Assembly (NCBI GenBank): GCA_034521465.1
Contig: JAXHMN010000010.1
Coordinates: forward strand, 496,001 to 560,000
Direction: 5' to 3'
DNA: 64,000 nt
From: SURF-28 sp034521465
GTDB taxonomy: Bacteria > Bacteroidota > Ignavibacteria > Ignavibacteriales > Melioribacteraceae
Shown here: piece after piece, positions 57,731 through 64,000 of the stretch
How positions within the stretch are numbered: position 1 is the stretch's first letter
Layout: the number at the start of each line of letters is the position of its first letter
The notes under the pieces: model-generated
The model's input: only the letters and a program-made list of their open reading frames with translations
Database searches by the model: none
Told to the model about the DNA's origin: nothing
Translations under genes and position numbers: made by a program

Positions 57731-58633
57731 ATGAAACTAAATAGAAGAACTTTTTTAAAGACTTCATCTTTAGTCACGGCTGGTTTACTACTGCCTTCAA
57801 ATCAATTGCTCAATGCACTTCAGCAAGATACAAATGGTAGTATGAATTTACTTAGAAACAATATCGGGACTTTCACCGAGAAGGGCGGAACAATCGGGTG
57901 GTTAATTTCTGATGATGCGGTAATTGTAATTGATTCGCAATTTCCTGACTCAGCCAAACATTTTATAACAAAAATGATGGAGAAAACTGATCGCAATATA
58001 GATTACCTAATCAATACACATCACCATAGTGACCATACAGCCGGCAATTTCATGATGAATAAATTAACAGATAAAATAGTTGCTCAGGAAAATGCCGTAG
58101 AACTTCAAAAACAATTTTACGGAAAAGGAGAAAACGCCTCATCTCAAGTTTATGCTAATATTACTTTTTCCGATAAATGGAAAACCGATCTTGGGAACGA
58201 ATCTATTTCACTATTCCACCATTGGAATGCTCACACAGGTGGTGATGCAGTAATTCATTTTGAAAATGCAAACATTGCTCATCTTGGTGATTTAGTTTTT
58301 AACGGTGTTTATCCATATATGGATAGACCGGGAGGAACTAATCTTGAGGGTTGGATCAAATTTTTAGATGAGTTAATCTCGTTCTTTGATAATGACACCT
58401 TATTCATTTTTGGACATGGAACAAAAATTACCGGGACAAAAAACGATATCATTACAAAGCGCAATTACCTATCCGCATTGAACGAGTATGTGAAGGATCA
58501 AATTGTAGCGGGAAAAGCCGAAGAAGAAATTTTAAACTCTAAGCCACTTCCTGGTTTTGATGACTTAACACCTATGTGGAAGAACGCTTTTAAGATGAAT
58601 CTCAAAGCTGCATATGATGAATTAACTCTATAA
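57731..58633 (+). CDS. Tat-exported MBL-fold metallo-hydrolase
   Basis: A 300-residue protein. The twin-arginine signal is NRRTFLKTSSLVTAGLLLP. The metallo-beta-lactamase motif is NTHHHSDHTAGN, followed by a metal-binding His in NAHTGGDAVIHF, the bridging Asp in HLGDLVFNGVYPY and the last His in FGHGTKI. Export of an already folded, zinc-loaded enzyme fits a Tat substrate. The reaction is unknown; quinoprotein-relative and lactonase-like roles are both possible. Ends at a hairpin shared with the SIR2 gene. Confidence 0.88.
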   Translation: MKLNRRTFLKTSSLVTAGLLLPSNQLLNALQQDTNGSMNLLRNNIGTFTEKGGTIGWLISDDAVIVIDSQFPDSAKHFITKMMEKTDRNIDYLINTHHHSDHTAGNFMMNKLTDKIVAQENAVELQKQFYGKGENASSQVYANITFSDKWKTDLGNESISLFHHWNAHTGGDAVIHFENANIAHLGDLVFNGVYPYMDRPGGTNLEGWIKFLDELISFFDNDTLFIFGHGTKITGTKNDIITKRNYLSALNEYVKDQIVAGKAEEEILNSKPLPGFDDLTPMWKNAFKMNLKAAYDELTL

Positions 58634-58642
58634 AAATTATTT

Positions 58643-58696
58643 AGGTTGATCAATAGTTATTTTAAAGGAATTATCTTTATTTCTATTGATCAACCT
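58643..58696. terminator. Bidirectional terminator-like inverted repeat
   Basis: AGGTTGATCAATAG (58643-58656) pairs perfectly with CTATTGATCAACCT (58683-58696) across 26 bases. The right arm touches the SIR2 stop codon; the left arm lies 10 bases after the hydrolase stop. Confidence 0.55.
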
Positions 58697-59832
58697 TAAT
58701 CCTTACATAACAAACGACTCATCACTTCCTCATCTTTAACCAATTCCTCAAAAGGTTTTTCTATAAATTCTATGTTTGGGTGAATAGAATTAAATCTTAA
58801 TTTCATTTTGTTTCCAAGGTGCGAGTTAACTACATAAACTTTTACATCTTCGTTTAGATTCTTTTTGAAAAGCGCTTTGATGTGAACATCGGCATCCGAA
58901 AGTGAATAACCGACAAACACTATTTTCTTCGTCGATCTTATTTCTCGGGTTGCTTCGCTTAACAAACTTGAAATTACAGGATGATTTAGCGATTTCACGT
59001 TTGAAGGGGGCATGATCAAGGTTTGAAAATCGGTACCGTCTAAAGGACAATTATATTCATATTCAACTCTTTCCGGGTAAGTATAACCAAGGAATTTACC
59101 TCGTTGAAGGTCTATTTTTTTATCCCACGGTGTTAGCAAAGTTTGATTACAGCAATTGCAATATTTCCAGTTAAGACTACCATGAATTTTCATGATTTTA
59201 ATCGGAACCGGTGAAACCTCATCCTGCACCTCAACAGGCGAACGTGGATTGATCCAACTTGTAAATTTTTTCTCTGAGTGAATTTTATCATAATTCATTA
59301 AATGGATCGAATAGTCAATATAACCGAAGTTTTCAAATAAAAATCTAAAACCTTGTTCGAGTAATGTATCGTAGTTAAGAGTGATAATAGAGATGTTGGA
59401 GTTAAATTTTTGAATATTTTTCCAGAACTGATGATAATAAGTTCTTCCCTTATCGGATTTTAAGTCAACGATATAGTGAATAATTTTTATAAGGGCTTCT
59501 TTTATTTCAAGTAAAGTCGAATATGAATAATCAACGGACAAACTTTCATTTTGGTAAATGAAGTAATCCAGAAAACCAAAGACTGCCTCTATACGCGGAA
59601 ACTGATCAACTCTTCGACCGTATTGGTAATTATCGTTAATAAAGTCAATAACTAGCTTACCAAGATTAGAGTTATTTATTTCTTCAATTTCACCGGAAAG
59701 AATAAGAGGGAGTATGTGTCTTTGAAGCGGTACTCCATCGGGATGAGATGCCCCGGCGCCTAAAACAAAAAGAACATCCCGTTTATCGGGATACTTTAAA
59801 TAAATTTCTCTCCTTTCCATTTCACTCTTCAT
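58696..59832 (-). CDS. SIR2-like NAD-binding protein with cysteine cluster
   Basis: A 378-residue stand-alone SIR2 domain protein. FVLGAGASHPDGVPLQ is the NAD-binding GAGAS loop, IITLNYDTLLEQ the central motif, IKIMKIHGSLNW the catalytic His in a HGSLN, and VGYSLSDADVHIKALF the closing strand. Between them lies YCNCCNQTLLTPW with a downstream Cys in NCPLDG, which could bind zinc. SIR2 proteins of this size occur as NAD-depleting effectors in anti-phage systems, but also in other roles. There is no second defence gene adjacent, so the function is open. Confidence 0.8.
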   Translation of the reverse strand: MKSEMERREIYLKYPDKRDVLFVLGAGASHPDGVPLQRHILPLILSGEIEEINNSNLGKLVIDFINDNYQYGRRVDQFPRIEAVFGFLDYFIYQNESLSVDYSYSTLLEIKEALIKIIHYIVDLKSDKGRTYYHQFWKNIQKFNSNISIITLNYDTLLEQGFRFLFENFGYIDYSIHLMNYDKIHSEKKFTSWINPRSPVEVQDEVSPVPIKIMKIHGSLNWKYCNCCNQTLLTPWDKKIDLQRGKFLGYTYPERVEYEYNCPLDGTDFQTLIMPPSNVKSLNHPVISSLLSEATREIRSTKKIVFVGYSLSDADVHIKALFKKNLNEDVKVYVVNSHLGNKMKLRFNSIHPNIEFIEKPFEELVKDEEVMSRLLCKD

Positions 59833-59881
59833 TTATGAAAAGGACAATTTAATATAAAATATGAGATGTGCAAATAAACTT

Positions 59882-60244
59882 TTAGGCAGCTTTGTTTCCT
59901 CTGTCGTCAAACGGTTTAAGTGGTTGTAAACCATGAGCTAATCTTGCTTGATCACACCTTTCATTTGATTTGCCGTCTTGATAAGAAAAAAGAAACTCTC
60001 TGCAAACTGTGGAACGAACTTCATAAATTGTACAGCCGACACAATTACCAACTTCACCTTGTAACGCAATACACCTGGGGTTACTATTGTTAGTACCTTT
60101 CATAACTCGTCGATGGGGCGTCAAATCACCCGTTAACTCAACTGGTACATTTCCATGTCCATCACTACATTCACTCCAATGAAATGAAACTCTAAAATAC
60201 GCGCAGCAAGCGCCGCAAGTTACACACGGATTATATTCCAGCAT
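59882..60244 (-). CDS. YkgJ family cysteine cluster protein
   Basis: A 120-residue protein: CVTCGACCAYFRV at the start, then RCIALQGEVGNCVGCTIYEVRSTVCREF. The eight cysteines are the CxxCGxCC and CxxY-C-C pattern of YkgJ proteins, thought to bind a metal or iron-sulfur cluster. Full length for the family. It lies 50 bases upstream of the SIR2 gene on the same strand; a link between them is possible but unproven. Confidence 0.85.
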   Translation of the reverse strand: MLEYNPCVTCGACCAYFRVSFHWSECSDGHGNVPVELTGDLTPHRRVMKGTNNSNPRCIALQGEVGNCVGCTIYEVRSTVCREFLFSYQDGKSNERCDQARLAHGLQPLKPFDDRGNKAA

Positions 60245-60448
60245 TTAAGTTGTCCCTTTCAAAATTTACCAAGTGTTTTAAAATTAAACCGGATATTAAT
60301 ACAAAATTTTCTCCATTTGTAAAATGAAAATTTTTTGTGATTCTTTTAACAAATGGATTTTTGCCTTTCAATAATATTTGACTTTTTGTCCTAGATATCA
60401 TAACCTTAGTAGACCAACAACATGTCAAACAAATAAGAGGGTAGTTTT

Positions 60449-61200
60449 ATGCGTTTCAAAGATCTATTAAAATTGTTACTTACACTAATATTGTTTTCAT
60501 TCTTCGCTGCTTGTTCCAGCGACGATGATGACGGACCAACAGAACCGGATGACAACGGGGATAGTCCTCCAACTATAAACGTGAAACAAATAAGCGTACC
60601 GCAAACAATGCAGACAGCAGTTAATAATGGTGACCCAGGTGCAGCTCAAGCTATGACCTTTATGAATTTAGCTAATTCTCTTCCAAGTTATGCGCAGTTG
60701 TTTAATCCGCCCCAAGGTTCAGGTAAAGTTTCTTCAACCTCGGCAGCATCGGGAGAATGGACTTGGACTCAAGACGGAACAACATTTACGCTTGTTTCTA
60801 ATGAAACCTCAAGTGGTTATGAGCTTACATTAACTATTGACGGGACCTTCGGCGGCAAAACTTACAGCAACCAGATTTTAATGACATCGACTTTATCTAA
60901 AGATGGTAACACAGGTGAAGTTTTATTTTATGATCCGGATTCTGGTTCACCCGCACTTACTTTTAATTGGGAAACTGAAGCTGATGGAACTTATCACTTA
61001 GATATGGTGGCAACAGGCGCTGATATACGGCGGCTTTACCGGTCAGCATGGTTGTTAATCCGGATGACGCAGGAACTTTAGACCTTGAATTATACCTTCT
61101 GGTGACAGCTGGGAAGTCTGCATGGACAATCAGTGCTGGTTCATGGACACTTTATAATGCCGAGTGGAAGTGTTGCTCAGACTCAGGAAACTGGCCATAG
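60449..61200 (+). CDS. Lipoprotein of unknown function (frameshift near the end)
   Basis: A lipoprotein with LILFSFFAACSSDDDD as lipobox and acidic start, a Thr/Pro/Asp-rich linker, then a beta-rich body: ASGEWTWTQDGTTFTLVSNET, YELTLTIDGTFGGKTYSNQIL and EVLFYDPDSGSPALTFNWET. The frame breaks near 61025. In another frame the DNA continues as VSMVVNPDDAGTLDLEL to a stop at 61198-61200, but the exact path is uncertain and more than one indel may be present. The function is unknown. A strong terminator follows at 61225. Confidence 0.6.
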
Positions 61201-61224
61201 TAGATTAAAAAACATCTTTAAAAC

Positions 61225-61259
61225 AAAAAACTCCGTCAGCGTTTGACGGAGTTTTTTTT
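61225..61259 (+). terminator. Rho-independent terminator
   Basis: CTCCGTCA (61231-61238) pairs with TGACGGAG (61244-61251) over GCGTT, flanked by AAAAAA on the left and eight Ts on the right. Confidence 0.85.
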
Positions 61260-61299
61260 GTAATAAAGAAACCAGATATTAAAAATACATTTTAATTTT

Positions 61300-61590
61300 C
61301 TAATCTTTCATTGTGTTTTTTGCATCATCAAAAGCATTTTTAATTTTTTCAAAGCTTTCTTTGAATTCTTTATTCAATATATCCCAAGCATCTTCACCGG
61401 ATGACTTTAACTTCTCTAATTTACCTTCTAGCTCAGCTTTTTTAATTCTTAAGTCTTGTAATTTCTTTTGAATATCTGATTTAATTCCGTCTCTTGCTTC
61501 ACTTGATTTGCTTTCTAAAGCGACGATATCATCGTCCCACTTCTTCATTGTTTCAGCTACTTGATCAATATACTCTTTCCTATTACTCAT
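61300..61590 (-). CDS. Small coiled-coil stress-type protein
   Basis: A 96-residue, highly charged, almost wholly helical protein: heptad-like patterns run from IDQVAETMKKWDDDIVALESK through LQDLRIKKAELEGKLEKLKSS to AFDDAKNTMKD. It resembles the sll1863-type stress-response coiled-coil proteins. No signal peptide or membrane segment. Function not established. Confidence 0.65.
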   Translation of the reverse strand: MSNRKEYIDQVAETMKKWDDDIVALESKSSEARDGIKSDIQKKLQDLRIKKAELEGKLEKLKSSGEDAWDILNKEFKESFEKIKNAFDDAKNTMKD

Positions 61591-61689
61591 AACATTCCTT
61601 CTTTTTGTTATTCAACATACTTATTACTTATATAAGTATACAAGCTTTTTGTTCCATCTAATTTTTCGTAATTAAATAATATCGCAAGA

Positions 61690-62049
61690 TTATTGATCAC
61701 GGTTTACTGTGTCGGGGCTGAAAGCAGGCAAACAAACTGCGACGTATTCTGTATCTTCATTCGGCGTGCTGTACTGAATCCATTCACCTTTGTGTGTTAA
61801 AATGGCTTCGCCGTTTTTTATTATTACATCTTCTGATTCGGTTTTAACATGAAGTTCGCCTGAAAGGACTAAAGTATACTCATCAAATTCCGGTTTCTGT
61901 CCGGGCTCAACCCAACCGGCTGGACTTTTCATTCTTGCTATACTTATATCTTTTATCTTAGAGTTAACTCTTCCAAAATATTCTTCGATAATTTTCGGTT
62001 TGTTTCCCGCTGCTTCTATTACGGTAGGATTTGAAATTTTAACCGGCAT
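61690..62049 (-). CDS. Cupin-domain protein
   Basis: A 119-residue single-cupin protein. KPEFDEYTLVLSGELHVKTE is the first cupin motif with Glu and Tyr in place of some His ligands, and NGEAILTHKGEWIQYSTPNEDTEYVAVCLPAF the second. Similar to EutQ-like and small regulatory cupins. Substrate unknown; it has no clear operon partner. Confidence 0.8.
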   Translation of the reverse strand: MPVKISNPTVIEAAGNKPKIIEEYFGRVNSKIKDISIARMKSPAGWVEPGQKPEFDEYTLVLSGELHVKTESEDVIIKNGEAILTHKGEWIQYSTPNEDTEYVAVCLPAFSPDTVNRDQ

Positions 62050-62119
62050 AATTCCTCACTCGTATTTTTCCATAACAATGTTTGTGATTTCGTCATCAAT
62101 CAAATGAACACCGATAACT

Positions 62120-62543
62120 TTATTTAAGTAGTGTATCAATAGCAAATGTTAACGACTCGTTTTCATTTTCATATAATATTCTTCCTGAAGATTGAACTTT
62201 TCCCTTTTCGCTTATAGCACCGCCTTCAATTTCTCTAATCCTATTACCCTCCCAAGAGTAAATGAACTTTGCTTCCTTTGAGTTTATTTCGGTTACAATC
62301 AATTGGCTAGCATACCTTTCACCCCATCTGCCAACCCAATGCCCAGAAAACTCTATTAATGTTTGGGATAAATTATTCGAGGGCTTTATAACTTCATAGT
62401 CAAATTTTATCGGTGCTGCATCAACTATTTCTTGCTTATACTGTGCATCTTCTTGTTCGAGGAGTTAACTTCTCTTCTTCGCATCCAAAAAACAAAAACA
62501 TAAAATTTAATAGTAATAATGAGGAAAGGAAAAAACTTCTCAA
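62120..62543 (-). CDS. Lipoprotein with GxWxGRW domain (one frameshift, TTG start)
   Basis: About 140 residues after repair. The TTG at 62543 opens SFFLSSLLLLNFMFLFFGC, a signal peptide with lipobox Cys, followed by EEEKLT. After an indel near 62460 the frame is open as EQEDAQYKQEIVDAAPIKFDYEV, then IEFSGHWVGRWGERYASQL, FIYSWEGNRIREIEGG and a stop at 62120. The W-G-RWG...YSWG pattern resembles a small domain found beside serine hydrolases. It starts four bases after the CPBP gene stop, so they are likely co-transcribed. Confidence 0.65.
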
Positions 62544-62546
62544 AAT

Positions 62547-63452
62547 TTATCTCCGCCACATTGGTTTTAAAAATTGGTTCCTTGCATATGCAAGTTTAAC
62601 AAAATATAAACTAATACCGAACAATAGAACCATTGAAAGAACCGACATTTCAAGCCCCCATTCACCACCGGTTATCCACTCTGGTCCTTGCACATTAGAA
62701 TCAATCAGAGAGGGCATTACATGGCCTGAGTTCTGCATACCAAAAACTCCGGCTTGAAAGAAATTCCAGCTCCAATGGAAACTCATTATAAACCAAAGCC
62801 GTCTTGTTATCATATAACCGGCGCCGAAAAATATTGTGAAGGAAAATATTAAAGCAAGCGATGAGTAAATAGAGGCATTCGGGTTACCCGAATGTGCGAA
62901 ACCAAACAACACTCCTTGAAAAGCAATTGCTACCCACGAACCAAAAACTTCTTCTGTCAACTTAAATATGATTACCCTGAACAAAAGCTCTTCAATAAAA
63001 CCTACTTTGAGTTGATCAAAAAACATATATACAACATTACCGAATGACTGAAACTCATCAATTCTGTAATAACCCATAAGAGCCAGAATCGATACAATGA
63101 AGGTGACTGATCCAAATCCCAACAACCAACCAGCACTGAGTTCCGGGATTATTTTTTTTAATGATATTTCCCAAGCTTCGCGGTTTTCTATGCTGGTTGT
63201 GTAAACTCTATATACAAGTAAAGTTGCAGCTATCATTAGTACTGTTGTTAGATAAGTAAGATAGAGGGCGATAGATTCATCAAATGCAGATCTTAAACCA
63301 GAATTGATAACACCAAAAATTAGAAATACCGTTGCTACCATCAACAATACAATGAATAATCTTATCAGCGGAAATTGAACAATTTTTTCGAGTCTGCTTT
63401 GGGGATCAGTATTCGGTAGAAGGTCGGTGCTTTTGTTGTAATAAAAATCCAT
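62547..63452 (-). CDS. CPBP-family intramembrane protease
   Basis: A 301-residue membrane protein with about eight helices. The glutamate motif EELLFRVIIF, the FGFAHSGN histidine motif and FHWSWNFFQAG are the three conserved blocks of the CAAX/CPBP (Abi) glutamic protease family. Family members cut prenylated or membrane peptides, or take part in peptide self-immunity; substrate unknown. Starts three bases after the histidine phosphatase stop, once that gene is repaired. Confidence 0.88.
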   Translation of the reverse strand: MDFYYNKSTDLLPNTDPQSRLEKIVQFPLIRLFIVLLMVATVFLIFGVINSGLRSAFDESIALYLTYLTTVLMIAATLLVYRVYTTSIENREAWEISLKKIIPELSAGWLLGFGSVTFIVSILALMGYYRIDEFQSFGNVVYMFFDQLKVGFIEELLFRVIIFKLTEEVFGSWVAIAFQGVLFGFAHSGNPNASIYSSLALIFSFTIFFGAGYMITRRLWFIMSFHWSWNFFQAGVFGMQNSGHVMPSLIDSNVQGPEWITGGEWGLEMSVLSMVLLFGISLYFVKLAYARNQFLKPMWRR

Positions 63453-63455
63453 TGA

Positions 63456-64000
63456 TTAGATTTCTCTTTTATCAATCATCGTCCATTTTTCGTCTTCGTA
63501 TTTTCCTCTTCCGCCGCGTGGTAAAAAAGTTCGAAAATACTATCCTTATACTTAAGCTGCTGTCCCATTAGGCATGCTAGAAAAGTAGCATGCGAGACCA
63601 CCAAAATTTTATCATCAACTAAATAGTTTTTTGTAACATGATCGATTCGTTCTTTTACATCATAAAAACTTTCACCATTTGGAAATTTTTTCGTTTTATC
63701 ACCCGAAAGCCAATTGTCTATAATAGAAGTAAAAAGTTTAATGTTTTCTGGTTCATCCTGCGGTTCACCCTCTAAATCGCCCATGTCAACTTCGTGTAAC
63801 GCCTTATCGATTGTGATTGGTAAACCCAAATGGTTTGCAATAATCTCTGCGGTTTGAATTGCTCTTTCGATTGACTTGTGATGACCGATATAATTCCAAG
63901 TTCTGCATAATATGGCAAAAGGGATTCGATGTGTTTTCTGCCCGCTTCAATAATTGACGGATCTAATTTTATACAGGAATAAACTCTTTGCTCATTCGCT
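63456..64000 (-). CDS. Histidine phosphatase family protein (frameshifts, cut by window edge)
   Basis: The central part (63476-63829) has LHEVDMGDLEGEPQDEPE and PNGESFYDVKERID, and DKILVVSHATFLACLMG with the second catalytic His of phosphoglycerate-mutase-like phosphatases. Repairing one base near 63520 gives FLPRGGRGKYEDEKWTMI and a stop at 63456-63458. The upstream part, in other frames (KSIERAIQTAEIIANHLG, DPSIIEAGRKH), continues to the window edge; the RHG motif with the first His is outside. The substrate is unknown. Confidence 0.75.

Noticed and set aside
60231..60428. 65-residue open frame on the minus strand between YkgJ and the lipoprotein
   Set aside because: No ribosome site, no recognisable pattern, and it overlaps the YkgJ start; likely the upstream region of two divergent genes.
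1..64000. tRNA or rRNA genes
   Set aside because: Sequences resembling a T-loop (for example in 36541-36600) lie inside coding regions and do not fold into a cloverleaf.

Overview
The window is A+T-rich, with densely packed short operons on both strands. Its gene families (DUF5916, DUF4252, GSCFA and DUF4922 proteins, tricorn-type S41 peptidase, BNR/LVIVD propeller proteins, ECF sigma units) point to the Bacteroidota/Chlorobiota side of the tree, most likely an Ignavibacteria- or Melioribacter-like bacterium. The taxonomic guess is inference. I see no rRNA, tRNA, CRISPR array or insertion sequence.

Layout. 0-1 kb: broken start of a secreted thioester-domain (TED/TQXA) protein on the minus strand. 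1.37-1.6 kb: a run of seven small hairpins. 1.6-3.9 kb: ECF sigma, membrane anti-sigma candidate and two small DUF4252-type exported proteins. 4.2-10.8 kb: DUF5916 outer-membrane protein, Cpn10-like protein, OxyR, decayed tag, succinate-semialdehyde-type dehydrogenase, DUF423 protein. 10.9-17.6 kb: PhoH, then GatE and GatD (an amidotransferase regarded as archaeal), PIG-L deacetylase, PflX-like radical SAM protein. 17.7-25.4 kb: AraC regulator, methyltransferase, tricorn-type protease, decayed lipoprotein, Tat-Rieske protein, DUF1059 protein. 25.6-29.1 kb: riboflavin operon ribD-ribE-ribBA-ribH. 29.3-33.4 kb: small proteins and a large beta-propeller protein in pieces. 33.6-34.6 kb: a desaturase very like eukaryotic sphingolipid delta-4 desaturases. 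34.8-40.3 kb: sucrose operon (PfkB kinase, sucrose-phosphate synthase/phosphatase, sucrose synthase). 40.3-43.2 kb: GSCFA, pyrE, porin-like protein, RlpA. 43.9-46.3 kb: glycosyltransferase plus DUF4922. 46.3-51.1 kb: signalling operon (PAS kinase, NtrC-type regulator, STAS protein, receiver-PP2C phosphatase). 51.2-64 kb: U32 peptidase, second STAS protein, PhzF, GNAT, YjjX, esterase, asparagine-synthetase-like protein, Tat metallo-hydrolase, SIR2 protein, YkgJ protein, lipoproteins, cupin, CPBP protease, histidine phosphatase.

The dominant oddity is the number of frameshifts. More than twenty breaks interrupt otherwise well conserved genes, including ones expected to be essential (ribBA, gatE, gatD). 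In most cases adding or removing one base, often in an A, T or G run, restores a full-length family member. This looks like uncorrected long-read indel error rather than biology. Three loci (thioester protein, tag, and the lipoprotein at 23.8-24.4 kb) have so many lesions that real decay is also possible. I annotate such genes as single restored CDSs and state where the break lies.

Best leads: GatDE in a bacterial context with gatD between two copies of one palindromic repeat; the bacterial DEGS-like desaturase; the hairpin array beside an ECF promoter; the TED protein; the compact sucrose cluster; a stand-alone SIR2 protein with a cysteine cluster.
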